A DNA stretch of 64,000 nt from Schizochytrium sp. TIO01. Its lineage: Eukaryota > Sar > Bigyra > Thraustochytrida > Thraustochytriidae. This document shows positions 10,679 to 21,091 of this stretch, in pieces (within the stretch, counting starts at the first letter, position 1; each line of letters opens with the position of its first letter). The translations under genes were made by a program, and so were the position numbers. The notes beneath the pieces are model-generated. The model was not told the DNA's origin. It saw nothing but the letters and a program-made list of their open reading frames with translations, and did no database searches. The stretch spans positions 3,294,501 through 3,358,500 of the forward strand of contig SMSO01000034.1 in assembly GCA_004764695.1 (NCBI GenBank), given 5' to 3'.

Positions 10679-12712
10679 ATGGAGATTATGTCTCTGTTGG
10701 ACCGCAGAGGCATGAATCGCCTGCGAACAGACTTTGAAAAGAGGCCGCAAGGCCTGACTCTAGAAGAGTTTGTCCAGAGAATTATCTTAAGGCTTCCAGA
10801 CCCTGGTATATCAGATATTGAGCTCGTTGCCCGACTGCAGGATTTATTTCATCAGGTTGATGTTAATGGCGACAAGCACATGGACTGGCAAGAATTTTCC
10901 AACTTTTGTGTGGAGGCAGGAGTCGCTGCTTCAAACATGTCTTCGATGGAAATTACAGAAAAGTACATTCAAAGGTCATTTATTGACTCCTACTCCCACT
11001 CTAGTGAAATTTTACAAATCAAATTTGTCCCAGAACTCAACAAACTATTTGTGTGTGAAGCTGGAAGTCAAACAATTAAAGTATACGATCCCCAGCAACC
11101 AGAATTGGTCTTTCTTCAAGAAATTAACCTTGCAGACGCTGTTATGGACCAATCAGAAAAAAGGAACATTGGATGCGTATTGGCGATTGAGTATCTTGTG
11201 ATTGGGTCTCGCAAGCTCTTGGCTATTTCAGCAACAAACATGACCATTACTCTTTGGGATGCAGGTATTTACGACGTTGCACAGGATGCTGTCCCGCGAT
11301 TTCTTGAACGTATAATTGTTGACAAACCACAATTCATTATTCGGCATGTTCCATTTATGGACTCTCTGTTTACCGCTGCTGCTGATAATAAAGTCATTGT
11401 TCACACCGTTCGCCATATCCCAAAAATCGAAGTAAAGGAAATTTGCACCCTACGACGTCACACCGACTTGATTCAAGACATCCTTAGCGTCGACGAACTT
11501 GAAGTAGTTGTCACAGCAGCAATGGACTGTAAAATATTTATTTGGGGTCGGGATCCCACGCAGCCAGTGGATAAGCAAATCTTGTGGAAATCTCATCGAT
11601 CAGGTCATCAAAAAGGAGTACGTAGCTTAGCCTACGCTGAAGGTGGATTGCTTTTGTCTGCAGCTTTTGATTTAGTTGTGCTAGCTTGGGATATTACTGA
11701 AATTTCAATGAGACCAGTCTTTCAGCTTGTTGGGCACACTTCACCATTATTCGGGGTCCGCATACTTCCAAGTAAGCAACATGCTGTGACATTGGATACA
11801 AGAGGTGTTTTTAAAACATGGGACATTCGTCGCGAAGGCAGTATTTTAGACAGCGAACGCAATGTGCAAACATTCACAATCGGGGCATCCTTGGATTCTG
11901 CTTCGAAGCTAGATGAAGATCTCCAATTTGCACCATGCGCTCTAGAAGTTGTTACTCCTTCAGGAACTCTTTTCGCGGCTAAAAACCGAATGCTCATTTT
12001 TGAAACTGCCCAACTGAAACCTGAAAAGTTTGCTCCCTCAGCATGTGTGTATAATCCTACGTCCATCACCATTGCTTGTGCAATACATCGTGATATCAAG
12101 ATTTGGGACGCACGGACTGCCGAGCTTCTCTGTCATTTCCAAAACATTATGGAGAGCGATATCACAAGCTTGAAGCTTGACTTTCGCAATCGCAAGTTTA
12201 TTACAGCAGATCAAAAGGGAAATGTAACAACATTCAATTACTTAAATGGGTCGTATATGAAAGATAACTCCTCGGATCCCCATGCAGGAGAGGTATCATG
12301 CATGGTATATGGATCGGAGGATAAAGTTATTGTGACGGGAAGTTGGGATAAAAGCATTCGAATTTATAATGAAACACTTCCAAACCAGCTAGGACCGCTC
12401 CGCCGAATTGTTGGAGCCCACAAAGGAGACATTGGGGCCCTTGCACTTGCGCATTCGCTCTCGCTCATTGCAAGCGCAGATGAGACAGGTATGATTCGAG
12501 TCTGGGACTTCCAATTCCTCGCACTGGAGGGCGAAATGTTTATCGATGCGCCGGTTGCAATGCTGGCATTTCTTGACCCATATCCCTTGCTCTTATCGGT
12601 TCAGCGTTCAGGTCTTGCACATATCTGGCCTGTTCGGCCTTTTGCTACCAATACTAGTCTACACCGGCACTGCTGCGCAACAAAGTTCAATTTGTGCGAG
12701 TTTCATGTCTGA
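10679..12712 (+). CDS. EF-hand/WD40 repeat protein, N-terminal part
   Basis: Start chosen at the ATG at 10679 (677 residues), since the open frame upstream reaches only a GTG at 10505. An EF-hand with loop DVNGDKHMDWQE lies at about residues 60-71. It is followed by a long series of WD40 repeats, recognisable by endings such as MTITLWDAG, CKIFIWGRD, LVVLAWDI, IKIWDAR, KSIRIYNE and MIRVWDF. The arrangement recalls the EF-hand-plus-WD40 proteins of the WDR49/WDR64/WDY type, often linked to cilia, but that placement is from memory of architecture. The frame stops at 12712 in mid-propeller, after IWPVRPFATN. The next frame (+1) carries on with another WD repeat, coiled coil and EF-hands, so this is very probably the first half of one gene. 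Confidence 0.88.
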   Translation: MEIMSLLDRRGMNRLRTDFEKRPQGLTLEEFVQRIILRLPDPGISDIELVARLQDLFHQVDVNGDKHMDWQEFSNFCVEAGVAASNMSSMEITEKYIQRSFIDSYSHSSEILQIKFVPELNKLFVCEAGSQTIKVYDPQQPELVFLQEINLADAVMDQSEKRNIGCVLAIEYLVIGSRKLLAISATNMTITLWDAGIYDVAQDAVPRFLERIIVDKPQFIIRHVPFMDSLFTAAADNKVIVHTVRHIPKIEVKEICTLRRHTDLIQDILSVDELEVVVTAAMDCKIFIWGRDPTQPVDKQILWKSHRSGHQKGVRSLAYAEGGLLLSAAFDLVVLAWDITEISMRPVFQLVGHTSPLFGVRILPSKQHAVTLDTRGVFKTWDIRREGSILDSERNVQTFTIGASLDSASKLDEDLQFAPCALEVVTPSGTLFAAKNRMLIFETAQLKPEKFAPSACVYNPTSITIACAIHRDIKIWDARTAELLCHFQNIMESDITSLKLDFRNRKFITADQKGNVTTFNYLNGSYMKDNSSDPHAGEVSCMVYGSEDKVIVTGSWDKSIRIYNETLPNQLGPLRRIVGAHKGDIGALALAHSLSLIASADETGMIRVWDFQFLALEGEMFIDAPVAMLAFLDPYPLLLSVQRSGLAHIWPVRPFATNTSLHRHCCATKFNLCEFHV

Positions 12713-15614
12713 AGAGGAAACAATTTCATGCGCAGAGCTCATCGCTCCCGGGGTGCATGGGTCTAAATCCGGTCACTACCTTTATGCAGGAACTACCACC
12801 GGACGCGTCATCGTTCTTGATCTCAAGGCTACGATCCTATCACTAAAAATTGCCCAAATTTCCCATACACAGCAAGCCTCGCAGAGGGAAAACTATAATC
12901 CATACAGGAAACTCCAGCGAGTTATGGAGAATCAAAATGCAACGCACCCAGCAAATATTATGTTACAGCCAAACATCAAACCTCCTCGTAAAATTGCGAC
13001 TTGGTTGAGCCATGAGCGTGGTGTATCTTCTCTGCAAGTGTTGCAGGATCCAGATTCAGTTCTCACATGTGGAGGAGATAAGGCCATTCGTTTGTGGTCA
13101 CGGGCTGGTCACGAGCTGGGTTGCCTTGATGCAAATGAACGCAAAGCCTTACAGGTGGCACGCGTTGTTAAAATATGGAACTTCCCAATAGACATGGAAT
13201 CTCGACGCAAAAGAGAGTTAGCAGATGCGCAGAAGCTCGTGAACAAAATTCTCAAGGATATTGACCCGAACGAACCAATACTACAGCTTCATGGGTTTAA
13301 AAATGATCAACCACAACAAAGTTTTAAGGGCGCTGAGCGCCGCAGGTTTACAACAATTCTCACCCAAAAAGAAGAAAGTGAGCAAATCATCGCTCTGCAA
13401 GAGAAGAAGGCCATGGAGAAACGTCAAAGGGAACGTCAAGCACGTGCAGCGCTGGCTCGGCAACTCAACGCAGCCAACTCTACAGAAAAGTTACACAACC
13501 ACCCCGAAACAGAAAGTGAACCTTTGAATGTGCTTGATGCAGTTGTGGAAGGAGATGACGATGGAATGACTGTAGCGGAAAGAGAACGAAAGAGGGTTCT
13601 AGGCCAACTTGAAGGAAAACGTACCTGGAAGAAGACACAACAAGAAATTGCTCAAGAAGCTGCCGAAGCTCAAGCCCAGGAGCGAGAGCGAAAGCTCAAA
13701 ACATTCTCTCGTAAAATGAGTATTAGGAGAAAAAACTTAGGCAAAAGCAAGAAAAGGAAGGGGCAGGGCAAGAAGAAGAAAAAGAATGACCAGCAAAAAC
13801 ATCAAGAAGGTGATGCCCAAAAGCCAGGAGCTGGAAAGGAAAAGACCAGCTCAAAACAGAAAAATGATGCACATTCAAATCAGGATAGCCAACTTCAAAA
13901 CGGTGCTGTGGGACCATTGGACCCTACTGCAAATTCTGCAGGTCAACTTGGCAAATTACACCTTTACGACAACCTTCGTGCAGAACTTGAGAGGCTTGAA
14001 ACGAAAGATAAAGGTGGTGGTCGTGGATTAGGTGGCGCACATTCTAAGCGAAAAGGCGAGCTTGACCTTGAGCCACCAACGTTAGTTAAAAAACACATAG
14101 AGGAACTCAATTTTGCAGCCAAGGTCTCTAAACGGCATGCCATGTCTGCGCCTTTGTTGCGCGGTGTGGGTCAAGGTGCTCAACTAAGCTTGAACGAGGA
14201 TATGTTGCAGAAGACAGCTCAAGGCAGTGAACAAGAAGCACTCGGGCAATCCCGCGAAACGGGAGGCATCATGACAGGTTCAAGCTCAAAGCCTGAAACG
14301 ACATTAAAGAACTCCTTAGCAGACAGCATTCTTGATGAAAGAGAGGATCAAGAGGAAATTTGGGGCGTTGGACATGGGTCGACAAAGGGATTTGCTCTAG
14401 AAGGACTGTCTTGGCGATATGTAGCGAATAAGGTTAAATCCGAGCTTCAGAGCACCTTTGGAACGCCCACTTGTAACGTAACAAAGCAGAAAAATGTACT
14501 AGATATTGAGAATGAACTTGGCCAGAAATCGATTAAGCTGAGACACAGATCCTCGTTGTCATCTCTCGAGAGTAAGTCAAGCCGTCTCTCACGCTTAAGC
14601 AACCGATTATCACGGATATCCCCATCGGATCAAGACGCTGTAATAGGGTTGTACAATGGGAATAAATCGGATGGTCGTATTGATATGGCTCGCAAGAAGC
14701 GCGAGGAAGAGGCTGCAGCACGTCTCGAACAAGCCCGGTCTCGGCTTGAGGAGAGAAAGTCAAGCATTATTCAGAGGATGCAACAGGAGCGCCAGCAACG
14801 AATGACCATGCAAGAAAAGCGCGAAACGCAGTACGTTCAGCAACGTGCCAAAGAACTTAAAGCCAGTGTTAAACGAGCCTTAGAACCTACTAAGGAGCAG
14901 CTCCGGAGAATTCGCCAAGCACGATACCTTGGTCCGTTTCTCAAACAAGATGTTTCTCACATCCGTGAGCTCTTTCGGAGTTTGGATGGTGATAACAATG
15001 GTGCAATTGATCTCCGCGAATTTCAACATGAGGTAAAGCGCACGTCAAGTGATTCTGGAAACTTCAGATCTCTTCTGGATCAATCGGTCTCTATGTTTCG
15101 ATCAATTGATCAGGATCGAAGTGGATCTATTCAGATTGATGAACTTGCCCGTGTATTGTTCAATAAAGCTACTGCCAAGGAAATGGATGACATTCTTGTG
15201 TTTCTTCATTTACCACCCCCTCGAAAGCGTGGTCAGCTTGCAATAAATGGCCATTCGTCAATGATTTCTCGAGTGATTAGTGAAGAATGTAATGTTGATA
15301 ATGATGACAATGACGATGATGAAGGTGAAGTAGCTACAAGCGTTGCCAAATCAACTCGTAATACACGTGCCGAAATTAGAGCTCTTTTCGATCTGTATGA
15401 TACTAATCGTGACAATGAGCTCACAATTCACGAGTTGGAAGCTGCCATTCACGAGAATGGTTTATTATATTCAAGCAATGATCACCACCAAATGGATCGT
15501 GGTCTGGAGAGGTCAGACCTTGATGACTTTGTGGCTGCTCTTAACCTTGACGCCAACAAAACAGTTTCTTTCGAAGAATTTTATAGTTTCTTCATCGACA
15601 AATGGGAAGCATAA
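12546..15614 (+). CDS. WD40/coiled-coil/EF-hand protein, C-terminal part of the preceding gene
   Basis: The frame has an ATG at 12546, but its first 50 or so codons overlap the previous WD40 frame and read as the wrong frame of that gene. Convincing protein begins near 12700. It carries WD40 elements (YLYAGTTTGRVIVLDL; HERGVSSLQVLQDPD followed by GGDKAIRLWSRAG), then a long Lys/Glu/Gln-rich helical region including a KKKKK-type basic stretch around 13740-13800, then four EF-hand-like units. Their loops are near 14983 (DGDNNGAIDLRE), 15107 (DQDRSGSIQIDE), 15396 (DTNRDNELTIHE) and 15550 (DANKTVSFEE, partial). Calcium-regulated scaffold or signalling roles are inferred only from architecture. 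The protein cannot be independent unless it starts in the middle of a propeller. A +1 shift somewhere in about 12670-12712 would fuse it with 10679-12712 into one product of roughly 1640 residues. Confidence 0.8.
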   Translation: MRRLQCWHFLTHIPCSYRFSVQVLHISGLFGLLLPILVYTGTAAQQSSICASFMSEEETISCAELIAPGVHGSKSGHYLYAGTTTGRVIVLDLKATILSLKIAQISHTQQASQRENYNPYRKLQRVMENQNATHPANIMLQPNIKPPRKIATWLSHERGVSSLQVLQDPDSVLTCGGDKAIRLWSRAGHELGCLDANERKALQVARVVKIWNFPIDMESRRKRELADAQKLVNKILKDIDPNEPILQLHGFKNDQPQQSFKGAERRRFTTILTQKEESEQIIALQEKKAMEKRQRERQARAALARQLNAANSTEKLHNHPETESEPLNVLDAVVEGDDDGMTVAERERKRVLGQLEGKRTWKKTQQEIAQEAAEAQAQERERKLKTFSRKMSIRRKNLGKSKKRKGQGKKKKKNDQQKHQEGDAQKPGAGKEKTSSKQKNDAHSNQDSQLQNGAVGPLDPTANSAGQLGKLHLYDNLRAELERLETKDKGGGRGLGGAHSKRKGELDLEPPTLVKKHIEELNFAAKVSKRHAMSAPLLRGVGQGAQLSLNEDMLQKTAQGSEQEALGQSRETGGIMTGSSSKPETTLKNSLADSILDEREDQEEIWGVGHGSTKGFALEGLSWRYVANKVKSELQSTFGTPTCNVTKQKNVLDIENELGQKSIKLRHRSSLSSLESKSSRLSRLSNRLSRISPSDQDAVIGLYNGNKSDGRIDMARKKREEEAAARLEQARSRLEERKSSIIQRMQQERQQRMTMQEKRETQYVQQRAKELKASVKRALEPTKEQLRRIRQARYLGPFLKQDVSHIRELFRSLDGDNNGAIDLREFQHEVKRTSSDSGNFRSLLDQSVSMFRSIDQDRSGSIQIDELARVLFNKATAKEMDDILVFLHLPPPRKRGQLAINGHSSMISRVISEECNVDNDDNDDDEGEVATSVAKSTRNTRAEIRALFDLYDTNRDNELTIHELEAAIHENGLLYSSNDHHQMDRGLERSDLDDFVAALNLDANKTVSFEEFYSFFIDKWEA

Positions 15615-16031
15615 GAACTACAACATTCTTTAGTGCAATATACATAATGTAATTTACTTTTTGAGCGCAGCGTTGATATTTAAAGTGTTGTGAAAAGAAT
15701 ATGTCAAAATCGATTACCATAAAGAGCTAAAAGAAAAGAAAAGAAAGGGGTCAAAACCATGGTTGTCATCTTTGCTTCGAGCAAAAGAGTCATGAAATTC
15801 CACAAGAGTTTAACGATGAATGGATTGTTCGGATGAAAAGGGAAGAAGAAACTTTTACAAGTTGCAAGAGCATCTTCTTTGATGTTTCGTTGACGTGTGG
15901 TTTCTTGTTGTCAAAGTTAAAAAAAGAGGTGTAAAACTCGTTGCTGGTCCTAAAAAACAAGTACTAGTGCGCAACAATAGTAAACGACACTGTGAATTTC
16001 GATAGGCTACTTTGTAAAATAACACGAATTA
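15615..16031. other. Convergent intergenic region, WD40 gene / SMC3
   Basis: About 420 bases between convergent stop codons, AT-rich, with an AAAAGAAAAGAAAAG tract near 15729-15746. Expected to hold both 3' UTRs. No gene is seen. Confidence 0.5.
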
Positions 16032-19000
16032 TCAAGCGCGAACTCGCTTACCAGATCCAGAGGAACGAGCACTCGGTTCATCGTCATCGTCGTCCTCGTC
16101 ATCACCGTTAGAAGAACCTTGGGATCCTCGTGACTTCCGTTTTGGAACAGGAGTACCAATGATGCCAGTATCACGCGTACCTGTAGCACCAGTTTCGCTG
16201 GCAGCAATACTTTCAACAAAATCAAGTGCGTCTTCTCTCTCTAAAGGCACAATACTCGAGACCTTGTTTTGAAATTGGATACCAAAGCATTTGTCCGTCA
16301 CGCGAACTAATTCAGGCCGAAAAGTTGTCACAATGAACTGCGCTGTTTCAGCTTGACGCCGAATCATTGCAGCAACCGAAGCACGATGGTTTTGATCCAA
16401 TGCCTGATCAATTTCATCAAAGAGATAAAAGGGGGCAGGATCACAGCGTTGGATTGCGAAGATTAGCGTAAGGGCAACGAGAGCACGCTGACCACCAGAG
16501 AGCTGTCGCATGTGAAATTGCTGGCCGCCTGGGGTAAAAGCGACACGAGGGGAAATACCAATAAACTCGTCAACACTGTCAATCTTTGTTTCATCGCCAC
16601 CTTCGTCGTCAGAAAGGTCTCCGTCATCCATTTCTGCGCCTTGCTCCTTAGCGGCGATTCGGGCTTGCTTACGACGCTCCTTCTCTTCCGCAGCTGAGTT
16701 TCTTGTTACCATGACGAGTTCGCCCTTGCCAGTGGGCACGAGCTCGGTGAAGACCTCACGAAAGTGCTTGGCAACTCCTCGGAAGGTACGCATGATGTCC
16801 TCATCCTTTTGACGATCCAGGTGCTCAACAAGTTCCATAATGGACTGCTCACCACGATCAAGCTCTTCCTTGCGCTTCAACAGCATTTCGCGACGGTCAG
16901 AGAAACTGATAAATTGGTCAAGGGCCTTTTTGTTTACGTGACTGTACTTTTGCAATTCCTGATTGACATTCTTGATCTCGTTCATGAGCTCTTTCGTGGA
17001 ACGGAATTCTCCAAGGTTGTTCAACTCCTCGGAGGACAGAGAGCCGAGGTCCCGGATCTTCCGCGTGTTCTCTTCGCGCTTATCCATCTGTACACGCGAC
17101 TTTGTTACAACCTTTTCAATAAGCTCTTCTGCAGATCGAAGTTGTTCAGTAAGTTCAAGCTCCTGTTGTTTGAGGCCTTCAAGGTTGTTGCGCAGGTCAC
17201 GAACGCGGGTGCGAATCTTAGAGGTTTCTTTCTCCAGTTCAGCATGCTGTTCACGAGCCTGAGACAGGCGGTGCTCAGCACGGTCAAGATCATCTTTAAA
17301 AATTTGCTGTTGGCGAAGAACGTAGTCCATCTGATGAAGTTGGTGGCTCTGGCTTGGGGCTTCTTTAGCAGTCTCACCTGTTGCCATACCACCTTGATCA
17401 ACATCCATAGAATCTCCACCCCAGCCTTGGTTTCGACCCTGTTGCTGAGTGCCATAAGCACTTCCTTCGGTATATGCCATGGTAGGATCTTGTGATGGGT
17501 CGTCGAAATTAGGACCCCTGGCTTGACCCATAGCAACAAGAAGCTCTTCTCTCCGCTTTTTCAAATTTTGCTCGAGTTCTGCTTCAAGACGCGAAATCGT
17601 TGTTTGTGCTCTGGTAACCTGGTCCTTTGCTGCGCTAACCTGCTCTTGTGCGGAAGTTGCAGCAGCATGCCTTGCGTGGGCAAGCTCCTGCTGTTCTTGA
17701 GGACTCAAACGCGCCTCCATCGGCGTTGCCAGTTCCATCTCGAATGTGTGTCGCTGAGCTTGAAGGTCTTTCAAGCCTTGCTCACTTCTGGTGATAGAGC
17801 TCTCAATCGATTTGATGGTTTCCTGAGCAGAACGCAGCTGAGCCTCACGCTGGTGCAGATCTCCCCGTAATTGACCTGCGATGCTGCGTGAGTTTTGTTG
17901 ATCGTTTTGCATATCCACAATCTGACTAGAGAGATGGTTATAGCGCTGGTCAGCAGCATCAAGAGTAGCATCGCTTTCGTTTGTACCAGCCTCTCTTTCG
18001 AGTTCCTCAACATGCTTTCTCGCAGCACGAACCATTGCAACAGCACGTAGCTTGCTGTTTTTAGAGTCATAGAAGCCTCCTGTAAGAGCACCACGACGGT
18101 TAACTTCTTCGCCTTCAAGAGTTACACAATTTACACGAAGGGCCTTTCGTTGCGCAGCAGCGATCGAGGCTGTGCGACACAGCAACACTTTACCAAGAAC
18201 CGCACGGACAGCCTCCTTTACCTCGATGGGGTAGCGAACACGAGAAACAAGAGGAATGGCCTCTTGGTCAGGACTCTCTTGGTAACCAATGATGTCATGA
18301 TCCAAATCGTCTGTGTTTCCCTTGTTGCGACCTTGTGTTCTGCGCAACTCTTTAATTTGCGCAAGAGGCTTAAAAGTTACGCGGCCAGCACGGCGTCGTT
18401 GCAACTCCTCCATCAGACGTGCAGCAGTTTCATCATTATCAACAACCACATGTGTCAAGGATGTACCGGCAGAAACCTCGATGGCGGTTTCAAAGGCGTC
18501 GCTCACGGGCTCAATGAGCTCATACAAGGGTCCAAACACGTGCTTGCCCTTGATCAAACCAAGGTCAGCCGAGATACGCTCAACAGCAGCAATACCGTCG
18601 GCAACTGCAGGGGGCATGGACCGGCGAAGATTCGCCTCAGCAGCATGAAGCCTTTCCTGCTCTGCTTGCACCTGCCCCATAGCGCGTTGGCGCTTCAACC
18701 AGACCTGCCTGCGCTCTTCTGCAGCCATTTCCTGTTCCCGCATAAGGTTTCGGATATCATCGTCCGCAGCTTTGGCCATCGCTTCGCGCTCGTGAAGGTT
18801 GCTTCGCAGCTCCTGCACACGGGCTTCAAGGTCAGACTGTGCATGCTGGCGCTCAGAGAGTGCATGCCTCAACTGCTCAAGGCCACGCGACTTCTCTGAC
18901 ACTGCAGCATCGACGCTGCGGAGCTCATTGTGCAGCCACTGGTCACGATCCGCCTGAGTTGAAAACTGGTTTTTGCGGCCTTGTTTGGACTCGAGCTCAA

Positions 19001-20123
19001 AGATGCGACGATTGAGGTTACGTAGATGTGCTTCGGCGTTGTGCAGCTCGCCCTCGGCTTCCGAGAGCTGCGGGCGAGCAGTGAGCTCAAGTTCACCCTC
19101 TGTTTCGTTGATTTGACCATTAAGCCTCTCAAGCTCCTCTTCGTGAAGTTGGGCTTGGTCGCGGAGCAAACGTTCGCGCTCTACCATATCCTTGTACTTC
19201 AGCTCGCAAGCCGACTTATTCTTGACAAGAGCTGCACACTCCTCCTCTGTAAGTTTAGACTCCTGTTCGGCGCGACGCAACTGCTTTTCCAAAGCGCGAA
19301 CCTCAGTTTCTGCCGTCTCCGCTTCCTCCCGGACTGCCGCGAGGCGCTGGCTCGACTCGGCTGTTCGCTCAGCTTCTTTCTCGCGCTCCTGCTCAAGGAT
19401 CTCCAATTGTTGAGTGGCATTCTGAAGCTCCATGTCATGAAGCGTGTACTGAAGCGCACGCTTGCGTCTGTCAAGCGATCGAAACGCCTCAAGCTCCTCT
19501 TTCTCATCCTTCAGCTCGTCAAGACGCTCTTCGATGTAGTTCACAACGTCTTGGATCTTGTTGCGTTTATTTTTTGTGTCTGCGAGGATGCTCTCACTAT
19601 TTCGTCGGCGCTCCTCGTACACTGTGGTTCCTGCTACCTCTTTCAGCAGGCCGAGGCGTTGTTCATCTTTCATCAGGCATAGTGCGTTGACCTTACCTTG
19701 CTGCACGATATAGTAAGGATTTGACCTTGAAAATCCTGCACTCTCAAGAAGGTTTACGACATCGCTCTTTGTGACATGCTTGTGATTGAGGAAGTACTCG
19801 TCTTTCTTCAGGCCAGTTGTGCGTCGCAGACGAACTTCATCGCTGTCGAGTGGAAATCTTCTCTCGGTGTTATCGAAAACGACCTCCACATGTGCACTCA
19901 TCACGCTAGCTCCCGCGCCCTCATGAAGAAGCTCACTACGTTCCTTGTGACCTAGCTGACTGAAAGTCTTTTCGCCAAGTACGAACATGAGTGCCCGAAA
20001 TGAGTTACTCTTACCGGATCCATTGCGACCCACGATACAGTTAGACTTTGGTGAGAACTCCTCGACCAACGAGGCGTCTTTGTAGCTCTTGAAGCCAGAA
20101 ATTTCCAGTTGACGGATGTGCAT
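16032..20123 (-). CDS. SMC3: SMC3, cohesin core ATPase subunit
   Basis: Structural maintenance of chromosomes protein that pairs with SMC1 in the cohesin ring to hold sister chromatids. The 1363-residue frame opens with ATG at 20123 and FKSYKDASLVEEFSPKSNCI, typical of SMC3. Walker A GRNGSGKS is at 32-39, and the lysine pair GLKKDEY at 106-107 corresponds to the acetylated lysines of human SMC3 (ESCO1 targets). YYIVQQGKVNALCLMKDEQRL follows. Two long coiled coils flank a hinge around residues 510-690. The signature LSGGQRALVAL begins at 1208 and Walker B FYLFDEID near 1232. The protein is about 140 residues longer than the usual SMC3. The extra length comes from a Gln/Gly/Asp-rich insert in the second coil (about 861-928) and an Asp-rich basic C-terminal extension ending GKRVRA. 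It is intronless and lies downstream of TERT on the same strand. Confidence 0.96.
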   Translation of the reverse strand: MHIRQLEISGFKSYKDASLVEEFSPKSNCIVGRNGSGKSNSFRALMFVLGEKTFSQLGHKERSELLHEGAGASVMSAHVEVVFDNTERRFPLDSDEVRLRRTTGLKKDEYFLNHKHVTKSDVVNLLESAGFSRSNPYYIVQQGKVNALCLMKDEQRLGLLKEVAGTTVYEERRRNSESILADTKNKRNKIQDVVNYIEERLDELKDEKEELEAFRSLDRRKRALQYTLHDMELQNATQQLEILEQEREKEAERTAESSQRLAAVREEAETAETEVRALEKQLRRAEQESKLTEEECAALVKNKSACELKYKDMVERERLLRDQAQLHEEELERLNGQINETEGELELTARPQLSEAEGELHNAEAHLRNLNRRIFELESKQGRKNQFSTQADRDQWLHNELRSVDAAVSEKSRGLEQLRHALSERQHAQSDLEARVQELRSNLHEREAMAKAADDDIRNLMREQEMAAEERRQVWLKRQRAMGQVQAEQERLHAAEANLRRSMPPAVADGIAAVERISADLGLIKGKHVFGPLYELIEPVSDAFETAIEVSAGTSLTHVVVDNDETAARLMEELQRRRAGRVTFKPLAQIKELRRTQGRNKGNTDDLDHDIIGYQESPDQEAIPLVSRVRYPIEVKEAVRAVLGKVLLCRTASIAAAQRKALRVNCVTLEGEEVNRRGALTGGFYDSKNSKLRAVAMVRAARKHVEELEREAGTNESDATLDAADQRYNHLSSQIVDMQNDQQNSRSIAGQLRGDLHQREAQLRSAQETIKSIESSITRSEQGLKDLQAQRHTFEMELATPMEARLSPQEQQELAHARHAAATSAQEQVSAAKDQVTRAQTTISRLEAELEQNLKKRREELLVAMGQARGPNFDDPSQDPTMAYTEGSAYGTQQQGRNQGWGGDSMDVDQGGMATGETAKEAPSQSHQLHQMDYVLRQQQIFKDDLDRAEHRLSQAREQHAELEKETSKIRTRVRDLRNNLEGLKQQELELTEQLRSAEELIEKVVTKSRVQMDKREENTRKIRDLGSLSSEELNNLGEFRSTKELMNEIKNVNQELQKYSHVNKKALDQFISFSDRREMLLKRKEELDRGEQSIMELVEHLDRQKDEDIMRTFRGVAKHFREVFTELVPTGKGELVMVTRNSAAEEKERRKQARIAAKEQGAEMDDGDLSDDEGGDETKIDSVDEFIGISPRVAFTPGGQQFHMRQLSGGQRALVALTLIFAIQRCDPAPFYLFDEIDQALDQNHRASVAAMIRRQAETAQFIVTTFRPELVRVTDKCFGIQFQNKVSSIVPLEREDALDFVESIAASETGATGTRDTGIIGTPVPKRKSRGSQGSSNGDDEDDDDDEPSARSSGSGKRVRA

Positions 20124-21091
20124 TTTTGCAATCCCCTCGAAAGACCTAGCCTCAGATGCAGCAAAGGCACTCCCAAACTAATAAGGTCAGAGGTGATGCC
20201 AACCAGGCTAGGATATAACACGCTTAGCAGATTTTTCCAAGGCTGGCGAGCTTGAGAAATCAAGTTAGCAAGCCAGCGGAACTTTTGTCCTGTACGCCCG
20301 AAAAGAGCAGCACCTCCAAGTAAAGGGCACTGCCTGGCGAGGATTTCTCGTGAGGCGCTTGTCTTTGTGTTAGAGCACTCAAGGCCAAGTCTCGCGGTCG
20401 TTGGTCTGATCTGTCAGCCCAATCAGCCCGACACGCTCGTGCCGCTGAGAAGCCAAAGCCGCTTTAGCGCCGCGCACGACGCCAAGGGCGTCCACGGGAC
20501 ACTCCTAGATGCGCTCGTGCCGCTCACTCGCGGCCTCGCGCTTGCAATGTCACTCTGCCGTCGCGACGGTGATCTCGGTGCTCTTCTTTGGACAGATATT
20601 CATTCACCTGTTTTAGCATCTATTTATAGCCAATTTAAAACCTATTGTAAAATAAGATTACTATGAATTATATCATTCATACCATACAGTATATCTAAAT
20701 AGTTAGGATAGGCAAAATACATGTGGAAACGTGGAATTTTACTTACAAGACCGGGTGTGATAAAAGTTTATATTAGTGCGAATATGTGGAGAAAGTTTAA
20801 AAAGGGGTACGTGTAAGGACCAGAGTGGAAATTTTACAAAGATTGCTAGGAGCAAATAAGACGCGCTGATGAGTTTGGTGAGTAGTTAGATGTGCGTTTA
20901 GTAGGGGATAAGGGTCTCGAGGAAAAGAGACGCTCTCAATTTAAGTTTTGAAGCAGGGACGAGTTTAGAGCGTGGAGACGACAATTAATGTGGCCAAACT
21001 CGGAATCCAGGTATAGAACAGAAGGATAATTAATTTAAGTAAAGACTAGCTTCCCGAACATGCAATATGCAACAGCAATTTATTGATCTAC
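20124..21091. promoter_or_regulatory. Intergenic region between TERT 3' end and SMC3 start
   Basis: Nearly 1 kb. The part next to SMC3 (about 20280-20600) is clearly GC-rich and contains the repeated 12-mer GCTCGTGCCGCT near 20434 and 20512. This would suit an SMC3 promoter or 5' UTR. A 99-codon plus-strand frame at 20367-20666 runs through it but shows no recognisable domain and is not credited. The TERT-proximal half is AT-rich and presumably holds the TERT 3' UTR. Confidence 0.4.

Noticed and set aside
16764-19682. Plus-strand open frames of 243, 249 and 218 codons across SMC3
   Set aside because: Antisense shadows of the SMC3 coiled coils, Leu-rich because they read Glu/Lys codons in reverse.
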